Source of the DNA: Mycolicibacterium sp. CBMA 247
GTDB lineage: Bacteria > Actinomycetota > Actinomycetes > Mycobacteriales > Mycobacteriaceae
Length of the DNA stretch: 64,000 bases
Direction of reading: 5' to 3'
Assembly (NCBI RefSeq): GCF_009729095.1
Contig: NZ_VTGX01000002.1
Coordinates: 1 to 64,000, forward strand
How positions within the stretch are numbered: position 1 is the stretch's first letter; the number at the start of each line of letters is the position of its first letter. Positions 48,201 to 59,000 of this stretch are shown one piece after another. Made by a program: the position numbers and the translations under genes. The notes under the pieces were generated by a model that saw only the letters and a list, made by a program, of their open reading frames with translations, ran no database searches and had not been told where the DNA came from.

Positions 48201-48306
48201 TCTCGCCGAGGGAGGGGAACGCCAGCGGTAGGGCCACCAACATCGCGACCCAGACCCCGATCACGGCCCAGGGCCACCTCACTACGAAATCGGCTAACCG
48301 TCGCAT
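45289..48306 (-). CDS. mmpL10: MmpL10-type RND lipid transporter
   Basis: The 1005-residue inner-membrane protein has the MmpL plan: one N-terminal helix, a large periplasmic domain, five helices, a second periplasmic domain, then five to six helices. The proton-relay Asp-Tyr pairs are in GAGTDYAVFLISRYHDYL and VGADYNMLLVSRMRDE. The second periplasmic domain contains repeated coiled-coil-like stretches (INQIAPSLQGVVDTFSSV, LNRLSAGANTLAGSL). It should export the diacyltrehalose precursor across the membrane for final acylation. It lies between papA3 and the PE-PPE gene with 57-66 bp gaps. Confidence 0.92.
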   Translation of the reverse strand: MRRLADFVVRWPWAVIGVWVAMLVALPLAFPSLGEMAEKHPLAILPSNAPSSVTAQKMTAAFHESGNDDLLLVTLINEGGLGPADEATYRKLVDALHDDQADVVSVQDFVSTPQLRQFLTSKDKTTWVLPVGLTGELGTPRAIDSFNRVSGIVERSTAGSPLAVHLTGPAATAADLTVAGQHDRLPIEIAIAVLVLLVLLLVYRSAVTMLLPLVTIGSSLLIAQSLVAGFSELTGAGVSNQSVVFLSAIMAGAGTDYAVFLISRYHDYLRSDKDFDQAVRSAMLSIGKVITASAATVGLTFLLLSFTKMGVFRTVGVSAAIGIGVAYLAGLTLLPAILVLAGPRGWVKPRRELTARFWRRSGIRIVRRPVAHLAASLLVLALLAGCAIFARYNYDDRKVVAASAPSSVGYAALERHFPINQSIPEYILIQSPHDLRTPRGLADLEQLASRVAQLPDVGLVSGITRPLGEVPPEFRATFQAGIVGTRLADGSAQIDQRSGDLNRLSAGANTLAGSLADVRAQINQIAPSLQGVVDTFSSVRAEYGGDKLVRDVDTAAKLVDSINALSNAMGVNFTAVKNVFAWIGPVLMALNGNAVCDANPSCSDTRIQFQRLMDANNDGSLDQINDLAHQLNGVGDQQTLSATVTKLNGVLASVNKAVNAMGLNKPGGPQSGLKELQQGANRLAGGSREVAGGVDELVKQVKVISAGLNQASSFLLSMRNEAADPAQAGFNIPPEVLGLPEFHKASAAYVSPDGRSVRYLIQTELNPFSSEAMDQVNQIQDIARGAQPNTTLADASISMGGFPAALRDTRDYYQQDIRFIIIATLIVVLLILMLLLRSLVAPLYLVGSVVISYFAALGIGVLVFQSLLGQHLHWSVPPLAFVVLVAVGADYNMLLVSRMRDESPHSMRYGIIRTLSSTGGVITAAGLIFAASMAGLLFSSIGIVIQGGFVIGVGILLDTFVVRTITVPAIAALVGNANWWPSRVGVGRLSSVESPPPAERAEQPG

Positions 48307-48372
48307 GTTGCCCTCACCTTCACCCCGGAGGCGGGGCTCAGCGGAAAATCCATGGCCATTGTTTGCCCTCCG

Positions 48373-49794
48373 CTAAGCGACGCGGCCCCAGTGCCCGCAG
48401 TCAGCAACTCGTGAGGACACCGACTTAATCGCCCCCATGTAGCGGGTGACCGATTTCTTGGCGACCGGGTTGTCCGGATGCATGATCGCCATGACCGTGC
48501 CCTCCCCGTACCGGAAGATATAGATCGTCAATTGGTACGAAAACCGATCGTCCGGATACATTCCGATGTTGTTCGCCAGCCCCATGTCACCCGCGGCGAG
48601 GATCGCGTTGAGCGGCGCGGCGCCACCGTGCAGAAAGTTCGATACCGGGAAGTTCGGCTGTGGCCAGTTCAACCACGGCGCCAACTCCAACACGCGGTAA
48701 TACGGAACTCTCGCCATGTCCAGGCCCGAATCGAAAGACGCCTGCGCCGCCCATGCGGCATCGCTGAAAGAAGTCGCCGCCACCGGAACGGTGATCGGTA
48801 TCAGACCGGTGAACCAACCCTGTGTCATGAAATTGTCACCGGCTGTGCGGGAATCCCTCGGCGTGAGGCCGTAATACGTGAGTGCACCGGTGAACTCGTG
48901 TTCCACCAGGCCCAGGCATGCGAACAAACCGCCGACAAAGCGGGCACCGGCCGCCGCGCATGCCGCGTCGAAACGTTCCGTCTGCGCCGGACTCAACAGG
49001 ATATCCGAGGACCAGGCGCTACTGGTCGACTCGTGCGGATTCCCCAGCGGCAGCGGGAATTCCGGAAACCCGTCCCGGTTGTTCTCGGCGAAGTCCATCC
49101 AGGCGCGCACTCCCGGCGAATCCAAGGTCAACGCTGATGTGTATTCGCGCTCGCGGACACAGAAGTCGTCGAAGCTACCGGCGTCGGGAAGCGTAAGGGC
49201 CTGACCACTGCCACTCATCGCCGAATACATTCCGTTGGCTTCCATCATTGTCGTGCCGATCAACGTCGCGTCTCCGTGCACGTGATCCATGGCGGCAAAG
49301 AAAGTGAAGTGGTCCTCGTTCTGGATGATGCCGAACGTAAAGCAGCCCCATTCCAGGGGATTCGGTATGGCCACCACGTGAGCGCGAATTTCTTCGACGG
49401 TCAAGTTGCCCTGGTCGACCGGCACAAACTCGATATCGGACGGGTTTTCGATTGCATGCCTGACGAATTGGCCGCCATCGCCTTCTTTGAACCAACTCCG
49501 GAATGTGTCGTGCCTGCGCAAGTAGGTATTCACGGCGTGATCCATGGCCGAGATATCACATTGTCCAGCAACCTCACAGCTGGCGATGATCTGTCGCGAG
49601 AAGTTCAATCCCGCCGCTTTACGCTGGCTGTAATTACGCAGATGTTGGCTCTGCATGTAGCTAACCGGCACCGAGCTCACCGGTGCGCGGCCTGCCGTTT
49701 CCTGAGCTGCGGCCGTCGGATGCCACGAGGTCACCGAGCCAGGACTCAGCGACCATTCATCAAGTGCGCCAACAGTTATCTTACCGATCCGCAA
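48373..49794 (-). CDS. papA3: PapA3-type polyketide-associated acyltransferase
   Basis: The 473-residue condensation-fold protein has the Pap catalytic pattern HX3DX14Y exactly: His171, Asp175, Tyr190 (MDHVHGDATLIG...GMY). The N-terminal ITVGALDEWSLSPGSVTSWHP is typical of PapA proteins. PapA3 proteins esterify trehalose with acyl chains inside the cell; here the product would be the diacyltrehalose precursor of trehalose polyphleates. The start is TTG 49794, preceded by GGGAGGG nine bases upstream. It is divergent from pks across 249 bp. Confidence 0.9.
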   Translation of the reverse strand: MRIGKITVGALDEWSLSPGSVTSWHPTAAAQETAGRAPVSSVPVSYMQSQHLRNYSQRKAAGLNFSRQIIASCEVAGQCDISAMDHAVNTYLRRHDTFRSWFKEGDGGQFVRHAIENPSDIEFVPVDQGNLTVEEIRAHVVAIPNPLEWGCFTFGIIQNEDHFTFFAAMDHVHGDATLIGTTMMEANGMYSAMSGSGQALTLPDAGSFDDFCVREREYTSALTLDSPGVRAWMDFAENNRDGFPEFPLPLGNPHESTSSAWSSDILLSPAQTERFDAACAAAGARFVGGLFACLGLVEHEFTGALTYYGLTPRDSRTAGDNFMTQGWFTGLIPITVPVAATSFSDAAWAAQASFDSGLDMARVPYYRVLELAPWLNWPQPNFPVSNFLHGGAAPLNAILAAGDMGLANNIGMYPDDRFSYQLTIYIFRYGEGTVMAIMHPDNPVAKKSVTRYMGAIKSVSSRVADCGHWGRVA

Positions 49795-49898
49795 AACTCA
49801 GGCCCTCCCAGTAGTGCTCTGCGCACGACCACTCTCCGGGCCGGCGGGACCCCCCGGAGCATCAACATACCCTTCGCTGCACGGTGACCGTCCAGTGA

Positions 49899-49926
49899 GT
49901 TTGACGAGGGAAGTTTGACGAGGGAA
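49899..49926. repeat. 14-bp exact tandem duplication in the pks/papA3 promoter region
   Basis: GTTTGACGAGGGAA occurs twice head-to-tail. Each unit contains TTGAC, resembling a -35 element on the plus strand toward pks (ATG 50044). It may be a recent duplication that alters promoter strength; no function is shown by sequence alone. Confidence 0.7.
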
Positions 49927-50043
49927 GGGGAGCCAAGCGCGCCACAGGTTCGCATGCAATAGTGGGTCGGGTTGATCTTCAAGCGCTTTCGGGGGGTGCG
50001 CGGAGGTGTAGTTTCTGCACGCCGATGCGAGGAGGACAACGGG

Positions 50044-53000
50044 ATGAAATCCGTTGAACGTCCAGACGAACAGTCCACACGCTTTGCCATCGTTGGCTAC
50101 GCTGCGCGTTTTCCTGGGGCCCCGGACGCCGACGGTTTCTGGGACCTGCTGAGAACGGGACGCGAAGGGATCTCGGACGTACCCGAAGACCGCTGGGACG
50201 TCGAGGAATTCTTCGATCCGGAGCCCGGCGCGCCAGGCAAGGTGGTGACCCGCCGGGCGGGTTTCGTTGACGACGTAACCGGATTCGACGCACCGTTCTT
50301 CGGCATGTCGACGCGCGAGGTCAGGTTGATGGACCCGCAGCATCGGCTCCTGCTGGAAACGGCCTGGCGCGCGGTGGAACACTCGGGTACCGCGCCAACA
50401 GCATTGGCTGACACCAACACTGGCGTGTTCGTGGGTTTGGCCACCCACGATTACCTCGGAATGGCTTCTGACGAGCTGACTTACCCCGAGATCGAGGCCT
50501 ACATGGCCATCGGGACGTCGAATGCCGCAGCGGCGGGCCGGATCAGCTATCGGTTAGGTCTGCAGGGCCCCTCGGTCGCCGTCGACACGGCGTGCAGCTC
50601 GTCGCTGGTGGCGATCCATCAGGCGTGCCAGGCGCTCCGCTTGGGCGAATGTGACCTCGCGCTGGCCGGGGGTGCGAACGTCCTGCTCACCCCCGCGACC
50701 ATGATCACCTTCTCGCACGCGCATATGCTTGCGCCGGACGGCCGGTGCAAGACTTTCGACGCGGCCGCGGATGGTTATGTACGCGGCGAAGGCTGCGGCA
50801 TCATCGTCATCAAGCGCTTCGAGGACGCCATCCGCGACGGTGACCGGATCCGGGCCGTGATCCGCGGCAGTGCGATCAACCAGGACGGCGCGTCGGGTGG
50901 ATTGACGGTGCCCAACGGCGTCGCTCAGCAGCGCGTTATCGCTGATGCGCTGAAGCGGGCCGGCGTCAAACCCAGCGAAGTCGGATACCTGGAAGCGCAC
51001 GGCACCGGGACATCGCTGGGCGACCCGATCGAGGCCCAGGCCGCAGGTGCGGCGCTCGGCGCCGGACGCGAACCCGGCAGGCCACTGTTGATGGGCTCGG
51101 CGAAGACGAACATCGGGCACCTGGAAGCAGCCGCCGGTATCGCGGGCGTCATCAAGGTCATCCTGTCGCTCGAGAACGAGTTGCTCCCGCAGCACCTCCA
51201 CTTTCAGAACCCGTCGCCGCACATCCCCTGGGACCGGCTTGCGGTAGAAGTGGTCAAGGAGGCCACCCCCTGGGAACGCAATGGTGAGCCACGCATCGCG
51301 GGTATCAGTTCGTTCGGGTTCGCCGGAACGAACGCTCACGTCATCGTGGAGGAAGCGCCCGAGCAGCCGGCTCCGCAGTTGGATGTCGCCGCCGACCCGG
51401 CTGCGAGGTTCAGCATCCTCCCGCTCTCAGCACGGACACCCGCAGCATTAATGCAGGTCGCAGATCAATACCGCAGCTGGATGAGCGCTCACCCCGAAGC
51501 CAGTCTGGCCGACGTGTGCTTCACCGCCGGGGCGGGGCGGGCACACCTTGAGCACCGGGCCGCGTTGGTGGTCGATTCCAGGGAATCCGCCATCGAACTA
51601 CTCGGCGCGCTCGCCGACGATCGCCCGGCGCCGGGCCTGATTCGCGGCGAATCCCATGACAAGCCCAAGACGGCGTGGCTGTTCACCGGCCAGGGCAGCC
51701 AGTACGCAGGCATGGCCCGGGAGCTGTTCGACACCGAGCCGGTATTTGCCGAGACGCTGAATCGCTGCGCGGCCGCGGTCGCTGACGTTCTCGAGAAGCC
51801 GTTGCTGGATGTGATCTTCGATCTGGACGGCCCGGACGGCCCGGACGCCGATGAGCGCTCGCGCGAAGAGCATGACGCCGAAGAGACCTTGCGGAAAACC
51901 TCCTATGCACAGCCCGCCCTGTTCGCGGTGGAGATGGGTTTGGCCCGGCTCTGGCAATCGTGGGGCTTGGAGCCCGACGTGGTGGCGGGCCATAGCGTCG
52001 GTCAGTACTCGGCGGCGTGCGTCGCGGGCGTGTTCGGTCTGGAGGACGGCACGCTGCTGATGGCTGAACGAGGTCGCCTCTTCGGCAGTTTGCCTGCAGG
52101 TGGCCGGATGGTCGCAGTGTTCACCGCCGCCGAGCGGGTGGAGAACCTCACCGACGAGTTCCCCACTCTGTCGGTTGCCGCCTACAACGGCGCCAACACC
52201 GTATTGTCCGGTCCCGCACAGGATCTGGAGAAGGCGGTGGCCCGACTTACGGCCGACGGTGTCCGGTGCGACTGGCTGGAAACCAGCCACGCGTTCCACT
52301 CGGCGCTGCTGGATCCGATCCTCGACGAATTCGAGTCGTATGCAAACCGGTTCACTTTCAAAGCACCACAACGGATTCTGATCGACAACCGCACCGGCGC
52401 AGCGCTGGGCAGGAGCGTGAAGCTCGATGGCGCGTACTGGCGCCGTCACGCACGCCAACCGGTGGAGTTCGCCAAGAGCGTGCGCACCCTTGCCGATCTG
52501 AATTGCAAACTGCTCGTCGAGATCGGGCCACGACCGGTGCTCACCGCCGCGGCCCTGGGGGCTTGGCCCGACCAGGCCACCGCACCGCGGGTGATCGCGT
52601 CACTGCGCCGCAACACGGCCGACCAGCGGCAGATCACCGAAGCCGTCGCTGACGCGTACGTCCTGGGGCATCTGCCCGAATTCGCCGCCTTCCGGCAAGC
52701 GCACGCGCGGAAGCTCGACCTGCCCACCTATCCGTTCGAGCACCGCCAGTACTGGTATCGAGACAATCGGGAACAACCCAGCCAACAACAGCACGTCGCC
52801 GCACGCACCCAGGCCGTCCGGCTTCTCGAAGACGGCCGGATCGACGAACTCGCGACTCTGCTCGACGGTGCCAGCGGCGATGTTCAGACCTTGAACGTGC
52901 TGACCAAGCTTGCGGCACAACACAACCAACAACGCTCAACCCAGTCCATCGCGGAAGACCGCTACGAGTTCCGCTGGGAGAAATCCCCTGCTCCACTCGC

Positions 53001-56000
53001 CGGCGCTGAGGCTGGCGTGGGCTCCACCTGGCTTCTCCTCGGTGAGGAATCCGCAGCGGTCCAGCCGCTCGTCGACGCGCTGACCTCGCGCGGGCAGCAG
53101 TATCGGGTCCTCGGGCTGCCGATGTCCGACGCGGACGAGGCCCGGCTCGCAGACGCGTTGCGCGCTGCGGCAACAGATGATTCGACGCTACGCATCGTGC
53201 ACGTCGCCGCCCTCGCCGCGGATCTGGACTCCAGGGGCGCACCCGCGATGCGGTCGCTGTTGCGGCTGCAGCACCAGATCTTGGGCGGAACTCGGCGGCT
53301 TTTCCGCGCCGCGGTCGCCGCTGACCTGAGGGCACCCATCTGGCTGGTCACCCGTGGCGCACAACGCGTCACCGATGCGGACACCGTGGCGCCGGAGCAG
53401 ACTGCCCTGTGGGGTTTCGGTCGCGCCGCGGCGCTCGAGCTCCCGCAAGTGTGGGGCGGACTCGCCGACCTGGCTGATGCCAGTACGGACGAATGGTCGC
53501 AGTTCATCAGCCGGATCACGGCGTCGAGCAACTCGGCCGTCAGGGAAGACCACATCGCGCTGCGCGATCAAGCCGTCTACGTTCCCCGGCTGGTTCGGCG
53601 GGAGGAACTGCCGAGCGGTACACCGCTGCAACTGCACGATGACGCAACGTATCTGGTGACGGGGGGGCTCGGATCCATAGGGCTGGAGATCGCCGGATAC
53701 CTGGCCGCGCACGGCGCCAAGCATCTGGTGCTGACCAGCCGCCGCGAGCCCAGCGACACCGCACAGCAGCGCATCGATGCACTGCGCGAACAGCATGGCT
53801 GTGAAATCCGTGTCGTCACTGCCGATGTCGCCGATGCGCACGACGTCGCACGCCTGCTGACCAGTGTGCGGGTCGAGCTGCCGCCGTTGGCGGGCATCGT
53901 CCACGCTGCCGGCGAGATCAGCACCGCCGGTTTGAGCGACCTGGACTTCACATCTCATCAAGCCGAACTGGATCGCGTCTTCGCCGGAAAGGTATGGGGC
54001 GCCTGGCATTTGAGCGAAGCAGCGGCTGATCTGCAGCTCGACTTCTTCATCAGCACCTCCTCGATCGCCTCGGTATGGGGCGGATTTGGTCAGACCGCCT
54101 ATAGCGCAGCCAACGCATTCCTGGACGGGCTGGCCTGGCGCTTGCGCGAGCAGGGCATCGCCGGAACCAGCGTCAACTTCGGCCCCTGGGCGGCAGGCAT
54201 GGCCGATGCGGAATCTCGGGCACGCCTGGAGCAGCGCGGGATCAGGACGTTGTCACCTACCGATGCACTGGCCGGTCTGGCCGACGTCGTGGCGGCTTCT
54301 TCGGCGCAAGGAGTCATAGCCCGGATCGACTGGTCCCGCTTCCTGCCGCTCTACCAGCAGACGGGCAGGCGGGCATTCCTGGCGGAGCTGGAGCGCGAAG
54401 TGCCCACCCAGCCGACGGGGGTGACGCCGTCCACCACTGCATCCGGAAAGACCCAGCTGGTCGAGCGGCTCACGAACGCCCCTGTGCAGCAGCGCAAGAA
54501 GCTTCTGACGGATTACCTGCGCGACGCGGTGGCAGAGGTGACGCGCGTGGACTCATCGGAGATCCGCGAGGACGCAGGGTTCTTCGACCTCGGCATGGAT
54601 TCGCTGATGGCCGTCGAACTGCGCCGCCGCATCGAACAGGGCGTAGGGGCGGAGATACCCATCACCCTGGTGATGGATTACCCCAGGCTGTCCGACGTGG
54701 CCGACTACCTGCTTGGCGAGGTGCTCGGACTCAACGAGCAGGCCAAGTCGGCGCCGCAACCGGTATCGGCGACGACGCGCACGGACGGACCGATCGCCAT
54801 TGTCGCGGTGTCCTGCCGCTTCCCCGGCGCGCCCAACCCAGAAGCCTTCTGGGAGGTGCTGTCCGGTGGCGTCGACGCGATCCAGGAAGTCCCGGAAGAA
54901 CGATTCGACATCGATGAGTTCTACGACCCGGACCCGGAGGCGGCGGGCAAGACCTACACGCGCTTCGGCGGATTCCTGGACGGCATCGACGGATTCGATC
55001 CCGAGTTCTTCGGCATCTCCCCGCGTGAGGCCGTCTGGATCGAGCCGCAGCAGCGCCTGATGCTCGAAACGGTCTGGGAGGGTCTCGAACGGGCTGGGTA
55101 CGCGCCGTCCGCATTGCGCGGCAGTCGAACCGGCATCTTCGCGGGCGTGGCCGCCAACGAGTACGCGCATCTGCTGTCGTCGGAGTCGATCGACAAGATC
55201 GAGCCGTACTTCATCACCGGCAATGCGCTCAACGCCATCTCCGGTCGAGTTGCCTTCGCGCTGGGATTCGAAGGTCCGGCAATGGCAGTCGATACCGCAT
55301 GCAGCTCGGCGTTGGTGGCGATCCATCAGGCCTGCCAGGCATTGCACTCCGGTGATTGTGACTTGGCGTTGGCCGGCGGTGTGAACGTCCTGCTGAGCCC
55401 GGTTACGGTCGTCGCCGCATCCCGCGCGCGCATGCTCTCTCCCGTCGGGCGGTGCAAGACCTTCGACGCCTCCGCGGACGGCTATGTGCGCAGTGAGGGC
55501 TGCGGAGTTCTCGTCCTGAAGAGGCTGAGCGACGCAGAGCGCGATGGCGACCGGATCTGCGCGGTCATTCCCAGCAGCGCGGTGAACCAGGACGGCGCAT
55601 CCAGCGGCTTGACCGTGCCCAATGGTGGTGCACAGCAACGGCTCATCGGAACGGCGCTGGCTCGCGCCGGTTGGGCAGGCGGGGACGTCGACTACCTCGA
55701 GGCGCACGGGACGGGCACCCCGCTGGGGGATCCGATCGAGGTCCAGGCGGCCGCCGCCGCCTATGGCAACTCACGTGACGCGGACCGCCCGTTGCTGATG
55801 GGCTCGGTGAAGTCCAACATCGGTCACACCGAATCGGCATCAGGCGCAGCGGGTCTGATCAAAGTCGTGCTGTCGTTGCAGCATGAAATGCTGCCCCAGA
55901 GCCTGCACTTCGAGAACCCGTCGCCGCACATCCCGTGGGACTCATTGCCGGTGCGGGTCGTGGACAGAGCGACCCCGTGGCAGGCCAACGGCAGGCCGCG

Positions 56001-59000
56001 CCGCGCCGGTGTGAGCTCGTTCGGGTTCACCGGCACGAACGCGCACGTGCTGATCGAGGAGGCGCCGGCGCGACCGGCCGCCGCCATCGAGGAGCAACCC
56101 GCCGACGAGGTCGCGACGGAGTCGTCGGCTCCGGCTGAGCAGGTAGGTGTGCTGGCGCTGTCCGCGCGGTCGCCGGAAGCGCTCGTGGCGCTGGCACAGC
56201 GCTACGAAACGTGGCTCGGCGCCCACCCGGACGTCGACCTCGCCGACGTGTGCCTGACCGCCGGAACAGGGCGGTCACACTTCGAACATCGGGCCGCGCT
56301 GGTCGTGGATTCGATCGAAGAAGCGCGCCACGGCCTGGCCGACCTGGCCGAGAACCGTCTGCGACCAGGCGTCGTACGTGGTGAGCACACGAACCACCCG
56401 ACGACGGCCTGGTTGTTCACCGGGCAGGGCAGTCAGTACCCGGGGATGGCACGTGAATTGTTCGACACGGAGCCGGTTTTCGCCGAGACCGTGATGCGGT
56501 GCGCCGAAGCGGTCAAGGGCATGCTGCCCCGCCCGTTGTTGGACGTGATGTTCGCCCGCGGTGGCGAGGCCTCAGAAACGCTGCGGCACACGTCATATGC
56601 GCAACCGGCGCTCTTCGCCGTCGAGATGGGTCTGGCCCGGCTGTGGCAGTCATGGGGCATCGAGCCCGACGTCGTGCTGGGCCACAGTGTTGGCCAGTAC
56701 GCAGCGGCATGCGTCGCCGGAGTCTTCAGCCTGGAGGACGGCGCACGGCTGATGGCCGAGCGCGGCCGGCTGTTCGGCAGCCTGCCCGAAGGTGGACGAA
56801 TGGTGGCGGTATTCGCCGACCCCAAGCATGTCGAGGAGATCGCGAGCAAATACCCGCGGGTGTCGGTCGGCGCCTACAACGGGCCCAACACCGTGCTCTC
56901 CGGCCCGGGTGAGGATCTCGAGGAAATCGTCGCCAAGTTCGGTGACGAGGGGATCCGCTGCACCTGGCTGCAGACCAGCCATGCGTTCCACTCGGAATTG
57001 TTGGATCCGGTGCTTGATGAATTCGAGGCGTACGCAGCGCAGGTGCAGTTCGCCGCCCCGACGCTGCCGCTGGTCTGCAACCGGACCGGAGCGGTGCTGA
57101 CGGTCCAGACCCCGCTCGACGCTCAGTACTGGCGGCGGCATTCGCGTCAGCCGGTGCAGTTCTCCGAAAGCGTGCGTACCGTCGCGGCGTTGGGATGCTC
57201 GGTACTGATCGAGATCGGTCCGCAACCGGTGCTGACCAGCGCAGCGGTCCAGGTATGGCCGGAGCACCTGGCCGCACCGCGGGCGATCGTCTCACTGCGC
57301 AAGGGCGTCGGCGATCGGCGCCAGATCGCCGACGCGCTGGCTGCGGCCTACGTCGGCGGCCACCGACCAGACTTCGCAGCGCTGCAACGCCGGCCTGGCC
57401 GCAAGATCGAATTGCCGACATATCCGTTCCAGCACCGCCGCTTCTGGCCCAAGTCGGCCGGGATCGCGGTCGACGGGTCGGCGGGTCTGACTTCCGGAAT
57501 CCTGGGGAGCGCAAAGGATCTCGCTTCTGGCGACTGCGTCTACACCAGCAGGTTGTCCGTCAAATCCCAGCCGTGGCTTTCCGACCACGTCATCTACGGC
57601 ACCGTCGTCGTCCCCGGGGCCACGTATGCAGCGATGGCATTGGCCGCGGTCGGCACACCGGCCCGGGCCAGAGACGTCTTCTTCTACGAGCCGATCATTT
57701 TGCCCGAGAAGAGTTCTCGCGAAGTACAGCTGACGTTGCATCCGCTGGACGACGGCGATGGGTGGAAGTTCCAGGTGCACAGCCGCCCCTACGGGGAACG
57801 CGATGCCGAATGGTCGCTGAATGCCGAAGGCAATGTGGTCGCCGGCGTTGATGACAGCACCGAACAGCCGGCTCCTGAGAATGATCCGGTCGACGAAACG
57901 ATCGAGCGCTTGAACCGGATGCGTCCGCAGGAGCTGTTCGAGACCTTCGCCGATCTGGAGTTGGCATGGGGCCCGACCTGGTCCGGTTCCCTGAAGTCGC
58001 TGTGGCTCGGTGAGGGTGAGGCGATCGGCGACATCTTGGTCGGCGAGGAACTCGCCGAACAACTCGGAACAGAACCGATGCACCCGGTGCTGATGGACCT
58101 GTGCACGGGCGTCGCCTTCCCCGCGTTCCCGGCTCTTCTCGCGGCCGAACAGGGCGTCAGCGATCTGTTCCTGCCGCTGCGGTACGGGCAAGTGACGCTG
58201 CGAGAGAAGATGCCTCGGCGGTTCTACTGCCGCGCGAGGTGGCACGAGAGCGCCCTCGACAGCGAAACCCAGGTCTTCGATCTCGATTACATCGATCGGG
58301 ATGGCCGTCACCTGGGTGGGATTCGTGAGTTCACGGTCAAACGCGCACCTCGTGAAGCGTTGCTACGCGGCCTGGGTGGCGATGCCACCCGGCTTCTGTA
58401 CACCCTGGGCTGGCACGAGGTGCCGGTACCGCCATCAGACAGTGAGGCCGAAAACGCAAGCGGCACCTGGCTGATCGCCGGATTCGACGAACTCGCCGCC
58501 AAGGTGCCGGGCTGCATCCCGTTCGACCGGGCAGGCGATCCCGAACTCCTGGGCCAGGTGTTGGAACAGGCCAAGGAGCGGGGCCTGCCGTTCTCCGGTG
58601 TCATCTGGCGCGCTACCGCGCCGAGCGCAACGGAGTCGAGTGCCGATGTCGCCGCACGCCTCGAGGCCGAGATCGCCAATCTGCTCAGCGCTGTGCACAC
58701 CGTGCAGAACGGCAGCGTGAAACTGCCCGGCGGGCTGTGGATCGTCACCGAGCGGGCCGTGGCCACCGAATCAGGCGAGCCGGTCGACCCGGTCCAGGCG
58801 GCGCTGTGGGGATTCGGGCGCACCACGATCAACGAGGAACCGGCGCTGCGCGCCAAACTCGTCGATTGCGACGGATCGCCAGAGGCCGTTCAGGTACTGG
58901 CCGACCTGTTGGCCACACCGGTGGACGAGCCGGAACTCGCGCTGCGGCAAGGGAAACTGCTGGCCTCACGGCTGTTGACCTGGGCGCGCAGCGGCCACCT

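Noticed and set aside
49972..50043. Upstream TTG start for the Pks, adding 24 residues
   Set aside because: The extra residues are not PKS-like and no ribosome site precedes the TTG. ATG 50044 has GAGGAGG upstream and places the KS motif normally.
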